Shown here: positions 8,232 to 17,319 of the stretch, piece after piece
How the letters are laid out: the number at the start of each line of letters is the position of its first letter
Position numbering within the stretch: position 1 is the stretch's first letter
Assembly (NCBI GenBank): GCA_028693235.1
Contig: JAQUVW010000003.1
Span: 1 to 64,000 of the forward strand
Source of the DNA: Candidatus Gastranaerophilales bacterium
GTDB taxonomy: Bacteria; Cyanobacteriota; Vampirovibrionia; Gastranaerophilales; Gastranaerophilaceae
Reading direction: 5' to 3'
Length of the DNA: 64,000 nt
The notes under the pieces: generated by a model
Told to the model about the DNA's origin: nothing
The model's database searches: none
What the model saw: the letters and a program-made list of their open reading frames with translations, nothing else
Position numbers and translations under genes: made by a program

Positions 8232-9208
8232 ACCTATTAGTTACAGGTGGTGCAGGCTTTATCGGAAGCTGTTTTGTTAGACATATATTAAATAAATACC
8301 CCGATTATAAAGTTATAAATATTGATGCATTGACTTACGCAGGCAATATTGCAAATCTTGATGACGTAAAGAATAATCCGAATTATAAATTTGTCCATGG
8401 CAACATTTGTGACAAAAAACTCGTAAGAGAGCTTGTTGCAGAAGTTGATGCAGTAGTTAATTTCGCTGCAGAAAGCCACGTTGACCGTTCTATTACAGGA
8501 CCTGAAATTTTTATAGAAACAAATGTTCAAGGCACATTGAACCTATTACAAGCAGCTAAAGAAGCAAAAAACGATAGATTTTTACAAGTTGGTACAGATG
8601 AAGTTTATGGCACACTGGGAAAAACAGGTTATTTCTATGAAACTACTCCTATTGCTCCAAATTCACCTTACTCAGCTTCAAAAGCGAGTGCTGATTTGTT
8701 AGTCAGAGCATATTACGAAACCTATAAAATGCCTGTATTAAATACACGCTGTTCAAATAACTATGGACCTTATCAATTCCCTGAAAAGCTTATTCCTTTC
8801 TTTATTTCACAGCTTTTAAAGGGTGAAAAGGTTCCTGTATATGGTGACGGATTGAATGTTCGTGATTGGCTTTATGTTTATGACCATTGTGAGGCAATTG
8901 ATGTTGTACTTCATAAAGGCAGAGTCGGAGAAGTCTATAATATAGGCGGACACAATGAAAAAACGAATATGGAAATAACCAAAATTATTCTTGGTGCAAT
9001 GGGCAAAGATGAAACTTCAATTAAATATGTCCAAGATAGACTGGGTCATGACAGACGTTATGCTATTTCAAACGACAAAATAACATCTGAACTCGGTTGG
9101 AAACCGTCTTTAACCTTTGAAGAAGGAATAGAAAAGACAATTGACTGGTATTTAAGCAACCAAGATTGGATTAAAGCTATAGAAAACAGAGAAACGAGTG
9201 CCGTTTAA
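8228..9208 (+). CDS. rfbB: dTDP-glucose 4,6-dehydratase
   Basis: 326 residues. LLVTGGAGFIGS is the NAD loop, T123-D124-E125 (VGTDEVYG) are the catalytic dehydratase residues, and Y148/K152 (YSASK) the SDR pair. It performs the first committed step from dTDP-glucose to dTDP-rhamnose. It starts with TTG at 8228 rather than ATG. The call rests on the GAGGAGG ribosome binding site at 8214-8220, seven bases before, and on the fit of the first residues to the family. The TTG overlaps the rfbC stop, giving translational coupling. Confidence 0.95.
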   Translation: MNLLVTGGAGFIGSCFVRHILNKYPDYKVINIDALTYAGNIANLDDVKNNPNYKFVHGNICDKKLVRELVAEVDAVVNFAAESHVDRSITGPEIFIETNVQGTLNLLQAAKEAKNDRFLQVGTDEVYGTLGKTGYFYETTPIAPNSPYSASKASADLLVRAYYETYKMPVLNTRCSNNYGPYQFPEKLIPFFISQLLKGEKVPVYGDGLNVRDWLYVYDHCEAIDVVLHKGRVGEVYNIGGHNEKTNMEITKIILGAMGKDETSIKYVQDRLGHDRRYAISNDKITSELGWKPSLTFEEGIEKTIDWYLSNQDWIKAIENRETSAV

Positions 9209-10160
9209 ATGCAAACAATTCTTGTAACAGGGGGAGCTGGCTTTATTGGTTCAAACCTTGTTGACAAATTGTTAAACGAGGGGCACAAAGTTGTAGTTAT
9301 AGATAGTTTTACAGACAATTATCCTGCTGAAATAAAGCGGGATAATTTGACTGTTGCAAATCATTTTAAAGATTTTCATCTTGTTGAAGGTGACACTACA
9401 GATTCAAAAACTATTGAAAAAGTGTTTGAAAGCTACAAAATTGATAAAATCGTGCATCTTGCAGCTGAAGTCGGAGTTAGAGCTTCTATTATAGACCCTC
9501 TTAAATATGTTAAAACGAATATTTATGGAACGACAGTAATTTTAGAAGCAGCAAAGAAATTTGGCGTAAAAAAAAATCATCTTAGCATCATCAAGCTCTG
9601 TCTATGGGAATAATAACAGCAACTTATTTTCAGAAACCACATTAACACTTAACCCGATATCTCCATATGCAGTTACAAAACTTGCTTGCGAAACCTTATG
9701 CAAAAATTATTCAGATTTATTCAATATAAATATAATTTGTCTTAGATTTTTCACAGTTTTCGGCCCAAGGCAACGTCCGGACTTAGCAATACACAAATTT
9801 ATTAATTTAATTAAAACGAACAAACCCGTAACATTCTACGGAAACGGAGAAACGAAAAGGGATTATACGTATATAGATGATGTACTTTTTGGCATAACTT
9901 CAGCATTAGAGTATAATAAATCAAGGTTTGAAATTATAAATATTGGGGGAGGCAACCCTATTAAATTGTCCGAAATGCTTGATATAATAGAAAACTTGTT
10001 ACATAAAAAAGCTCAAATTAATCAATTACCTATGCAAATAGGAGATGTAAACAGCACATCTGCAGACATAACCAAAGCAACAAGATTATTGAATTATATT
10101 CCTAGCACAAACTTTGCTGATGGGCTACAAAAATTTATAGATTGGAAAAAAGCACAATGA
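9209..10160 (+). pseudogene. UDP-glucuronate 4-epimerase-like gene, interrupted by a +1 frameshift at an A9 tract
   Basis: The first 120 codons encode an epimerase (TGGAGFIGSNL; HLAAEVGVRASIIDP as in CapI/UDP-glucuronate epimerases). At 9568-9576 a run of nine A puts the frame out; the original frame stops at about 9613. Removing one A gives ASSSSVYG, then YAVTK (the YxxxK site), TVFGPRQRPD and DYTYIDDV, in the right order through to the TGA at 10158-10160. That stop overlaps the ATG of ugd as ATGA, so the second half keeps its coupling to the next gene. UDP-glucuronate made by ugd would be its substrate. It is either a recent mutation, a sequencing or assembly error, or a slippage-decoded gene; with one base removed it would be about 316 residues and normal. 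Confidence 0.85.
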
Positions 10161-11446
10161 AACTTTGCGTAATAGGAACAGGATATGTAGGTTTAGTTGC
10201 AGGGGCATGTCTGGCAGATATGGGTAATGATGTAACTTGCGTTGATAACAATGAAGAAATTATAATGAAATTAAAAAATGTGGTGCTTCCTATTTATGAA
10301 CCCGGGCTTGAAGATTTGGTTAAATACAATTACAAAGAGGGAAGGCTCAATTTTACAACAGACTTAAAAAAAGCTGTTCGAGAGGCTCAAGTATGTTTTA
10401 TAGCTGTTGGCACTCCACAATCTAACGATGGAAGCGTTGACTTATCGCAAGTGTATAAAGTAGCAGAAGATATTTCGAATGAAATCAAGGAATATAAGGT
10501 TATTGTGGACAAATCAACAGTTCCCGTCGGAACAGCAGAAAAAGTTGCAGAAATAATCAAAAAAAACACGAAATCAGATTTTGACGTTGTTTCAAACCCT
10601 GAATTTTTAAAACAGGGAGCGGCTGTAGACGACTTTTTATACCCTGATAGAGTAATTATAGGCTCCGACTCTCAAAGAGCAACAGAGATAATGCAAGAAA
10701 TTTATTCGCCGTTTTTAAGAACAGCAAATCGAATAATATTAATGGACGTAAAATCTGCTGAAATGACTAAATATACAGCTAACGCATTTTTAGCAATGAA
10801 AATTTCATTCATAAACGAAATAGCTAATCTTTGCGAGGAAGTCGGAGCAGACGCAGAACTTGTCAGAATAGGGATAGCAACAGATTCAAGAATAGGTAAA
10901 AAGTTTTTGTTCCCTGGTCTTGGCTACGGCGGAAGCTGTTTCCCAAAAGATGTAAAGGCATTAGTCGCAACGGCAAAATCATTCAACTCAGATTGCAAAA
11001 TTTTAGAAGCAGTAGACGATGTTAATAAAAAACAACGCTACCGTTTTATAGACAAAATACTCAATAGATTTAATAATGATGTGTCAAATCTCACTTTTGG
11101 AGTGTGGGGATTATCGTTTAAGCCCAAAACTAACGATATGAGAGAGGCCCCGGCTGTCACGATAATAAATGAATTGTTAAAGAATGGAGCAAACATAAAA
11201 GCATATGACCCGCAAGCTATGGCAACTGCAAAAACTATTTTTCAAGACAAAATTGAATATTCGAAATCTGCGTACAAAGCAATTGAAGATGTTGACTGCA
11301 TGATTTTAATGACAGAGTGGAACGAATTCAGACGCCCTGATTTTGATAAAATGAAATCATTGATGAAACAATCAATTGTATTTGACGGCAGGAATATATA
11401 TGACGCAAAACGTTTGACATCAAGGGGAATAGAATATCATAGGTAA
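10157..11446 (+). CDS. ugd: UDP-glucose 6-dehydrogenase
   Basis: 429 residues. GTGYVG (7-12) is the NAD site, DKSTVPVGT and NPEFLKQG are family signatures, and C261 in GYGGSCFPKD is the catalytic cysteine. It oxidises UDP-glucose to UDP-glucuronate using two NAD. An in-frame ATG at 10142 would add five residues, but the ATG at 10157 forms an ATGA overlap with the previous gene and matches family N-termini. The neighbouring (frameshifted) epimerase could convert the product to UDP-galacturonate, so the glycan probably contains uronic acid. Confidence 0.95.
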   Translation: MKLCVIGTGYVGLVAGACLADMGNDVTCVDNNEEIIMKLKNVVLPIYEPGLEDLVKYNYKEGRLNFTTDLKKAVREAQVCFIAVGTPQSNDGSVDLSQVYKVAEDISNEIKEYKVIVDKSTVPVGTAEKVAEIIKKNTKSDFDVVSNPEFLKQGAAVDDFLYPDRVIIGSDSQRATEIMQEIYSPFLRTANRIILMDVKSAEMTKYTANAFLAMKISFINEIANLCEEVGADAELVRIGIATDSRIGKKFLFPGLGYGGSCFPKDVKALVATAKSFNSDCKILEAVDDVNKKQRYRFIDKILNRFNNDVSNLTFGVWGLSFKPKTNDMREAPAVTIINELLKNGANIKAYDPQAMATAKTIFQDKIEYSKSAYKAIEDVDCMILMTEWNEFRRPDFDKMKSLMKQSIVFDGRNIYDAKRLTSRGIEYHR

Positions 11447-11449
11447 GAG

Positions 11450-12460
11450 ATGAGAGTTCAAGATATTATTGATTATATGAGATTTAAAAGAAGATTTGAC
11501 TTAATGGGAATCTTTAGTTTTTTGAAGTTATTAATATGCAAGTTTCAAAAAAAGGAGCTTATATTAATAAATGCAGCTGCAGGACTAGGCGATTATCTGT
11601 GGATAAGGAATTATTTTAAACTTATAAAAGAAAGCCCTCAACACAAGAATTCCGCCATTATACTACTTGCTACAGAAAGATGGCTTCGTCTTTCAAAAAA
11701 AATAGACAATGGATACGTTGATATATTTATGAATTTTCACAATCCGAATATGGCACTTTTCACGGAAACTTTCCTTTTAAGATGCTTTAAATTTGATACT
11801 TATATAAATTTTTTCCCTGAAGGTAACTTACATAAAGAAATAAACAAATACGCAACTTCAAATAACAAAATCACATGTGATATTGTCGACCAAAAAGGTT
11901 ATACAAACGAATTTTATCAAAAAAGAAATGACCTAATTATGTCACAGTTTGTCGATATCCCTCAAAATTTCAAACACGAATTACCGATAATTGATAACGC
12001 ATCAGAAACCTCAAAAGACTATATAGTGCTGGTTCCTGCGGGGTTTGCAATGGGTGAGCTGTCTGATGAACAGCTGAAAACGATAACTGATTTTGTCGAT
12101 GAAAAATTCAGATATGCGGTTTTGCTATTGGGGCTCAAAAATCATAAACCTGTAGCAAAAAGATTAAAAAAAATAGTAAATAATCCCAAAAACCTAATAA
12201 ATGGTTGCGGGAAATTCTATGAATACGAGCTTCCGTCAATTTTAGAAGGGGCTAAACTTGTAATTACGCCAAATACAGCCACCTATCATATGGCTTTAAT
12301 GCTCGATAAAAATATAATTTGCTTTTCAAAAGAAAACCCAATGTCTTTGGACTTTGAAAAAAACAATGTTGAGCATATAATTTCAGATAAAGAAATAAGT
12401 GATATTCCATCACAAAAAATTGTAGATTTAATAAATAAAATGCTTGGAGAGAATAACTAA
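11450..12460 (+). CDS. GT9-like (heptosyltransferase-related) glycosyltransferase
   Basis: 336 residues with a GT-B pattern like ADP-heptose:LPS heptosyltransferases. The N-terminal segment INAAAGLGDYLWIRNYF parallels the usual GxGD...P motif, and the C-terminal half has LVPAGFAMGELSD and ITPNTATYHMAL, where family 9 enzymes have the donor-site D/N-T-G-x-x-H. The His is kept (YHMAL), while the Gly of TGxxH is replaced. It sits between ugd and rfbD in the sugar-nucleotide operon and shares the TAATG overlap with rfbD. I infer transfer of a sugar to a lipid A-core or polysaccharide acceptor; the donor is unknown. Confidence 0.65.
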   Translation: MRVQDIIDYMRFKRRFDLMGIFSFLKLLICKFQKKELILINAAAGLGDYLWIRNYFKLIKESPQHKNSAIILLATERWLRLSKKIDNGYVDIFMNFHNPNMALFTETFLLRCFKFDTYINFFPEGNLHKEINKYATSNNKITCDIVDQKGYTNEFYQKRNDLIMSQFVDIPQNFKHELPIIDNASETSKDYIVLVPAGFAMGELSDEQLKTITDFVDEKFRYAVLLLGLKNHKPVAKRLKKIVNNPKNLINGCGKFYEYELPSILEGAKLVITPNTATYHMALMLDKNIICFSKENPMSLDFEKNNVEHIISDKEISDIPSQKIVDLINKMLGENN

Positions 12461-13308
12461 TGGATAAAATAAAAAAGGTTTTAGTGACAGGAGCCAAAGG
12501 AATGCTGGGGCAAGATTTATGCCCAACTCTTGAAGACGCAGGGTTTGAGGTTATAGAAACAGATGTTCACAACCTTGACATAACAAATGAACTTCAAACT
12601 TTTGATGTAATTAAAACGGCTAAACCTGATTATATTATTCACTGTGCGGCGTACACAAATGTAAATAAGGCGGAAGAAGATGAAGAAAAAGCGTTTCTTC
12701 TAAACGCAAAAGGGGCGGAGAATGTTGCAAAAGCTGCTGAAAAAATATCAGCAACAATGATTTACATTTCGACAGATTATGTATTTGACGGCGAAAAAGC
12801 TTCAGCCTACGAGCCTGATGACAAAACAAATCCAATAAACGCTTATGGCAGAACAAAACTTGCAGGTGAAATTGCGGTTGAAAAGAATTGCTCAAAATAC
12901 TATATAGCAAGAACCAGCTGGCTTTATGGAATTCATGGCAAAAATTTTGTGGAAACAATGATTACTTTAGCTGAAAAGAATTTACCTGAAATTAAAGTGG
13001 TTGATGACCAAATAGGACGTCCGACTTGGGCAGTTGATTTAGCAAACGCACTTGTTGAGCTTATAGAAGATGATATTGAAGAACCGGAATACGGCGTATA
13101 TCACTTAACAGGAGGGGGGAAGCCTGTTTCTTGGTACGGTTTTACCAAAGAAATTTTCAAATTAATGAATTTTGATGTAAACTTAATACCATGCAAATCA
13201 GATGAGTTTCCGAGTCCGGCAATTCGACCAAAATCAAGTTTCTTGGATAATGAGGACAGATGCCCTGATTGGAAAAAATCGCTCAAAGAATATATAGAAT
13301 TGAGGTAA
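12460..13308 (+). CDS. rfbD: dTDP-4-dehydrorhamnose reductase
   Basis: 282 residues. [14 protein letters not shown] gives the NADPH loop, IHCAAYTNV and [10 protein letters not shown] are strongly conserved in RmlD, and YGRTKLAGE contains the catalytic YxxxK. ARTSWLYG and [10 protein letters not shown] complete the signature. It carries out the last step of dTDP-L-rhamnose synthesis. The ATG overlaps the previous stop (TAATG) and the gene ends one base before rfbA. Confidence 0.95.
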   Translation: MDKIKKVLVTGAKGMLGQDLCPTLEDAGFEVIETDVHNLDITNELQTFDVIKTAKPDYIIHCAAYTNVNKAEEDEEKAFLLNAKGAENVAKAAEKISATMIYISTDYVFDGEKASAYEPDDKTNPINAYGRTKLAGEIAVEKNCSKYYIARTSWLYGIHGKNFVETMITLAEKNLPEIKVVDDQIGRPTWAVDLANALVELIEDDIEEPEYGVYHLTGGGKPVSWYGFTKEIFKLMNFDVNLIPCKSDEFPSPAIRPKSSFLDNEDRCPDWKKSLKEYIELR

Positions 13309-13309
13309 T

Positions 13310-14173
13310 ATGAAAGGTATAGTTTTAGCAGGCGGTGCCGGTACACGCCTATATCCGACAACAATGGTCGTTTCGAAGCAACTTTTGCCGATTTACGATA
13401 AACCTATGATTTACCACCCTATATCAGTATTAATGCTTGCAGGGATAAAGGATATTTTAATCATTTCAACCCCACAAGATTTACCCAATTTCAAAAAACT
13501 ATTAGGTGACGGCTCTCAATTCGGCGTGAATTTTTCTTATGTCGAACAGCCAAAACCAGAAGGACTAGCCCAAGCTTTTATTCTTGGTGCCGATTTTATT
13601 GGTGATGACCATGTTGCAATGGTTCTGGGCGACAATATATTCTATGGACAAGGTTTCTCTTCTACGTTAAAAAGAGCATCTGAAAGAAAAAACGGTGCAT
13701 CTGTGTTTGCTTATCAGGTCAAAGACCCTGAAAGATTTGGTGTGGTTGAATTTGATTCAACAAATAAAGCTGTTTCAATTGAAGAAAAACCCAAAGAGCC
13801 AAAATCAAATTATGCGGTTACAGGCTTATATTTCTATGATAATAAGGTTGTAGATTATGCAAAAAATCTTAAACCTTCACCACGTGGAGAACTCGAAATT
13901 ACAGATTTGAACAAAAAATACCTTGAAAACGGTAACTTGAATGTAGAAACGCTTGGTAGAGGTTTCGCTTGGCTTGATACAGGGACACAAAAATCTCTTT
14001 TACAAGCAGGTCAATACGTTCAAACAATTGAAGAAAATCAAGGTATAAAAATAGCATGCCTTGAAGAAGTTGCATACAGAATGGGATTTTTGACAAAAGA
14101 ACAAATCAAAAAAAATGTTTCTAAATTCAAAAACAACGACTATTACAAATACGTTTTGAGGTGCATAAAATAA
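13310..14173 (+). CDS. rfbA: glucose-1-phosphate thymidylyltransferase
   Basis: 287 residues, full length. GGAGTRLYP (8-16) with [11 protein letters not shown] binds the nucleotide and phosphate, LGDNIFYG is the metal-binding loop, and EEKP and FAWLDTGT are family motifs. It makes dTDP-glucose from dTTP and glucose-1-phosphate, the entry step to rhamnose; the phosphohexomutase at 50882 could supply the sugar phosphate. It is followed one base later by a GT2 gene that is a likely user of the rhamnose. Confidence 0.96.
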   Translation: MKGIVLAGGAGTRLYPTTMVVSKQLLPIYDKPMIYHPISVLMLAGIKDILIISTPQDLPNFKKLLGDGSQFGVNFSYVEQPKPEGLAQAFILGADFIGDDHVAMVLGDNIFYGQGFSSTLKRASERKNGASVFAYQVKDPERFGVVEFDSTNKAVSIEEKPKEPKSNYAVTGLYFYDNKVVDYAKNLKPSPRGELEITDLNKKYLENGNLNVETLGRGFAWLDTGTQKSLLQAGQYVQTIEENQGIKIACLEEVAYRMGFLTKEQIKKNVSKFKNNDYYKYVLRCIK

Positions 14174-14174
14174 C

Positions 14175-15047
14175 ATGCACGATGTTTCAGTTGTCTTGGT
14201 CAGCTACAATACTGCAGAATTGACGAGAAACTGCTTAAAGTCATTGTATGTCCAAACAGTTGGCGTTGATTTTGAGGTGTTTGTCGTTGATAACAACTCA
14301 CACGACGGCAGCTCGGAAATGATTAAAAAAGAATTTCCACAGGTAAATCTTATTTGCAATAGAGAAAATAAAGGCTTTGGAGCTGCAAATAATCTCGCCA
14401 TTGAAGCAGCTGACTCAAAGTATGTTTTTCTTTTGAATACTGATACTGTTTTGATAGACAACCCTATAAAAATATTTTTTGATTATATGGAAAAAACCCC
14501 GAAAGCAGGAGCTTGTGGGGGGAATTTATATAACGCAGATGGTGAAAATGTCCATTCATACGGTTATTTGCCGACGAAAAAAACTAAATTTTTAAGAACA
14601 TTTCAACTTTTACCATTCTTTAAAAACGAGCAAATAAAGGTAAAAGACAAAGGAAACAACGAGAAAAACGAGTTCAAAAAAGTAGATTTGATAATCGGAG
14701 CAGATTTATTTTTGAGGAAATCTGTTTTGGATAGTGTTGGAAGTTTTGACGAAGATTTTTTCTTGTACTTTGAAGAAAGCGAGCTTCAACACAGAATAAA
14801 CCAAGCAGGCTATGAAATTTTCATTTTACCCGAGGCAAAAATAAGCCACTTAGAGGGCAAATCGACAAAAAACAGGGTGAAGACGAGAAGTTATAAGCTG
14901 ATAAGTGAATTTTTGTACTACAAAAAATGTTATGGAGTTTCAAAATACAGCCCGTTTAAACTTGTTATTATGGCATCACATCTGCCGAGATTGCTGGTTC
15001 ATCCCGTTATGATTTCAAAAGCTTGGAGTTTTATTCTCTCAAACTAA
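14175..15047 (+). CDS. family 2 glycosyltransferase, rhamnosyltransferase-like
   Basis: 290 residues. VVLVSYNTAELTRNCLKSL opens the GT-A fold, VDNNSHDGS and LLNTDTV supply the nucleotide and DxD-like sites, and FDEDFFLYFEESEL is the motif seen in WbbL/RfbF-type rhamnosyltransferases. It is the last gene of the rhamnose operon, directly behind rfbA, which supports dTDP-rhamnose as donor. It should act on lipid-linked glycan at the inner face of the cytoplasmic membrane. No transmembrane segment is evident apart from a weakly hydrophobic C-terminus. Confidence 0.82.
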   Translation: MHDVSVVLVSYNTAELTRNCLKSLYVQTVGVDFEVFVVDNNSHDGSSEMIKKEFPQVNLICNRENKGFGAANNLAIEAADSKYVFLLNTDTVLIDNPIKIFFDYMEKTPKAGACGGNLYNADGENVHSYGYLPTKKTKFLRTFQLLPFFKNEQIKVKDKGNNEKNEFKKVDLIIGADLFLRKSVLDSVGSFDEDFFLYFEESELQHRINQAGYEIFILPEAKISHLEGKSTKNRVKTRSYKLISEFLYYKKCYGVSKYSPFKLVIMASHLPRLLVHPVMISKAWSFILSN

Positions 15048-15103
15048 AAACTTTATTTTAACTCCCCACCTCAGGCATGCTTTCGGGTAATGATATTTAG
15101 CAC

Positions 15104-15132
15104 CCCACTTACTAATATTAGATTAAAGTGGG
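15104..15132 (+). promoter_or_regulatory. inverted repeat that covers a ribosome binding site
   Basis: CCCACTT (15104-15110) is the reverse complement of AAGTGGG (15126-15132). The second arm contains part of the purine-rich Shine-Dalgarno (GGGAGAG) of the response regulator starting at 15141. The 15-base loop includes the palindrome CTAATATTAG. Folding would hide the ribosome binding site, so this could be a translational switch. Function is inferred only. Confidence 0.4.
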
Positions 15133-15140
15133 AGAGAGAA

Positions 15141-15809
15141 ATGTCAAAATTGCCAATAAATCTAATGCTGGTTGAAGACCACAAACTCATGAGAGTCGGA
15201 ATGAAAACATTGTTTGAAGAAAGTCCTGATTTTCAAGTTATAGCAGAATCAGGACTCGGGAAAGAGGCGGTAGAAAAAGCAAAAATCCATAAACCCGATG
15301 TAATATTAATGGATATAGGTTTACCTGATATCTCGGGACTTACGGCGACAAAAAGAATACTCGAGGACAATCCTGATGCGAAAATTATAATTTTGACCTC
15401 GCATAATACGGAAGATGAGGTCAATAATGCACTGACGATAGGGGCATTTGCCTATGTTATAAAAGATATAAATACTGACACATTGATGATGATAATAAAA
15501 TCAGTAAATGAAGGGGCGATATGGCTTGACCCCAAAATTGTACCGATTTTAAGACAAAAGAACGGCACAATAATCCCTAAGAAACAGACTACAAGAGCGG
15601 CGTTCCGTTCTCAACACGCAAATTTAACAGAACGAGAATACGAAGTTTTAAAACTTGTAGTCGACGGCAAGTCTAATAACGATATAGCCCATACACTTAG
15701 TATAAGCGAACATACAGCTAAAGCTCACGTTTGCAATATAATACAAAAACTCGTAGTAGATGACAGAACCCAAGCAGCAGTGAAAGCAATAAAAGAAGGG
15801 CTAGTGTAA
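15141..15809 (+). CDS. NarL/FixJ-family response regulator (orphan)
   Basis: 222 residues. The receiver domain starts with NLMLVEDHKLMRVG (acidic pocket E12, D13), has the phosphoacceptor D58 in VILMDIGLPD, then the ILTSHN switch residue and the YVIKD lysine. The C-terminal LuxR-type helix-turn-helix begins with LTEREYEVLKLV and includes SISEHTAKAHV. It is a DNA-binding transcription regulator controlled by phosphorylation. No histidine kinase is in the window. The start is set at 15141 because GGGAGAG precedes it and the receiver begins there; an ATG at 15090 would add 17 unrelated residues. Confidence 0.9.
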   Translation: MSKLPINLMLVEDHKLMRVGMKTLFEESPDFQVIAESGLGKEAVEKAKIHKPDVILMDIGLPDISGLTATKRILEDNPDAKIIILTSHNTEDEVNNALTIGAFAYVIKDINTDTLMMIIKSVNEGAIWLDPKIVPILRQKNGTIIPKKQTTRAAFRSQHANLTEREYEVLKLVVDGKSNNDIAHTLSISEHTAKAHVCNIIQKLVVDDRTQAAVKAIKEGLV

Positions 15810-15900
15810 ATGCAACAAAATAAATCACATAGGTACTTGAATTTAATTTGCAAACGTGATAATATTGTTAGGCTGAAATACTAAAGAGAAGGAGAAAGGC

Positions 15901-16155
15901 ATGCAACTTTCGAAAATTGATGCATTGGCAGGTTGTCAACCACTTAAACAGTCAGTTTCTGCTGTGCCTTTACGAGAAGTCGCTTTTAGAGCAATGGCTC
16001 CTGATACTTTTGAAAATAAAACTGCTCCTAAAAATGATACCTTTCAGTCAAATACTCAAAATATAGACGCAAAATATGATTTCGCTTGCAGATTAGCTGC
16101 ATTTTATAAGCAACAATATGAACAATTATTACAGCAAAAAGCTTGTAATGCTTAA
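15901..16155 (+). CDS. small hypothetical protein with shared N-terminal signature
   Basis: 84 residues, unrecognised. It begins MQLSKIDALAGCQPLK and later has VAFRAM. The opening resembles those of the proteins at 45578, 49914, 50882 and 52670 (M-x-[LVI]-[STN]-x-I, then C-x-P-L-K). The C-terminal third is helical and glutamine-rich (YKQQYEQLLQQ). There is no signal peptide or membrane segment. A good ribosome binding site (GAAGGAGA) lies just before ATG, and a GATAAT preceded by TTGAAT lies further upstream, so the gene is probably expressed. It stands alone between the response regulator and dprA. Confidence 0.6.
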   Translation: MQLSKIDALAGCQPLKQSVSAVPLREVAFRAMAPDTFENKTAPKNDTFQSNTQNIDAKYDFACRLAAFYKQQYEQLLQQKACNA

Positions 16156-16192
16156 TTTTTTATAATATTTTGCTGTTTTCTTTTATATATGA

Positions 16193-16198
16193 TTTAAT
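16193..16198 (+). promoter_or_regulatory. extended -10 box close to the dprA start
   Basis: TTTAAT preceded by TGA (extended -10 pattern) lies 9 bases before the dprA ATG. No Shine-Dalgarno is present in between, so the transcript should have almost no leader. Confidence 0.35.
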
Positions 16199-16207
16199 TA
16201 TTTTGTT

Positions 16208-17317
16208 ATGAATAAAACAGATAAATATTGGCTTGCATTTGCATCAATAGAAAAATTCAGTAGTACATTTATTCAACGCCTTTTTGAACATTTCGGAGGC
16301 GATATTGAGCATGCTTGGAAAGCAGACGTTAAAGAACTTTTAGAAATTGAAGATATTACTAAAAAACAATTCGATGCATTTACGCACGAAAGACAAAAAA
16401 GAAATCCAGATGACTGCTATTCATATATAAAAAATAAGGGAATTGATTATTTTAACTATGACGATGATAAATACCCATCGCTTTTAAAGCAAATATACAA
16501 CCCTCCAATGACACTTTTTATGGCAGGGGATATTGATAGATGCAATCCGAATAGAACTCTCGCTGTAGTAGGTTCCAGACGTGCCAGTAAATATTCAAAA
16601 GATATCCTAACTTCTATATTAGATAAATTCGCAGGTACAGACATTTGTATAGTTTCAGGCTTAGCAACAGGAATTGACACAACAGCACATATTGCGGCTG
16701 TCAAGAACAATTTGGCAACAATCGGAGTAATAGCAGGAGGCTTCGAGCATTTGTATCCGACCTCTAATAAACAACTTTTCGAACAAATAAAAGACACCTA
16801 TGGTGCAGTTTTATCCGAATATTGGCCAACTTCTGAACCTATCGCATGGCGTTTCCCTCATCGGAACAGAATTGTAAGTGGTCTTTCTAAAGGTACACTT
16901 GTAGCAGAAGCAGCTTTAAAAAGCGGAGCTTTGATTACGGCTCATTTGTGCCTTGAACACAATCGTGAACTTATGTGTATCCCGGGCATGATTACAAACC
17001 CAAATACTGCGGGGATTTATAAACTATTAAAAGAAGGAGCAGCCCTTGTTACTTCGGCAGAAGACATACTAACCACAATGGATTGGCAATTTACCAAACA
17101 AACTTTTGAACCAAATAAATTGCAAACAGATTTGACAGATGGGGAGTCTCTTGTTTACAATCTAATTAGCATGGATTCGTTGACGGTCGACGAAATTATA
17201 CTAAAAACCAATTTGACCGTCGGGGATTTAATGGTAATATTAACAAAATTAGAGATAAAAGGTTTAATTCAACAAATCGAGGGGGAAAAGTATTCCGCCC
17301 TTGCAGTTATAGGATAG
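16208..17317 (+). CDS. dprA: DNA processing protein DprA
   Basis: 369 residues: a short N-terminal helix-hairpin-helix-like segment, the Rossmann-like DprA core and a C-terminal winged helix (about 305-365). Core motifs are VVGSRRASKYS, SGLATGIDTTAH, GGFEHLYPTSN, FPHRNRIVSGLS and EAALKSGALITA. DprA binds incoming single-stranded DNA and loads RecA during natural transformation. The gene is followed two bases later by topA, a pairing common in bacteria. No ribosome binding site precedes the ATG. Confidence 0.94.
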   Translation: MNKTDKYWLAFASIEKFSSTFIQRLFEHFGGDIEHAWKADVKELLEIEDITKKQFDAFTHERQKRNPDDCYSYIKNKGIDYFNYDDDKYPSLLKQIYNPPMTLFMAGDIDRCNPNRTLAVVGSRRASKYSKDILTSILDKFAGTDICIVSGLATGIDTTAHIAAVKNNLATIGVIAGGFEHLYPTSNKQLFEQIKDTYGAVLSEYWPTSEPIAWRFPHRNRIVSGLSKGTLVAEAALKSGALITAHLCLEHNRELMCIPGMITNPNTAGIYKLLKEGAALVTSAEDILTTMDWQFTKQTFEPNKLQTDLTDGESLVYNLISMDSLTVDEIILKTNLTVGDLMVILTKLEIKGLIQQIEGEKYSALAVIG

Positions 17318-17319
17318 TT

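Noticed and set aside
11450-12460. ADP-heptose transferase (waaC/waaF) as a firm name
   Set aside because: The TGxxH-like motif is altered and the donor cannot be told.
1-15047. polysaccharide region as a mobile island
   Set aside because: No integrase, insertion sequence, direct repeats or tRNA target is visible, and base use looks like the rest.
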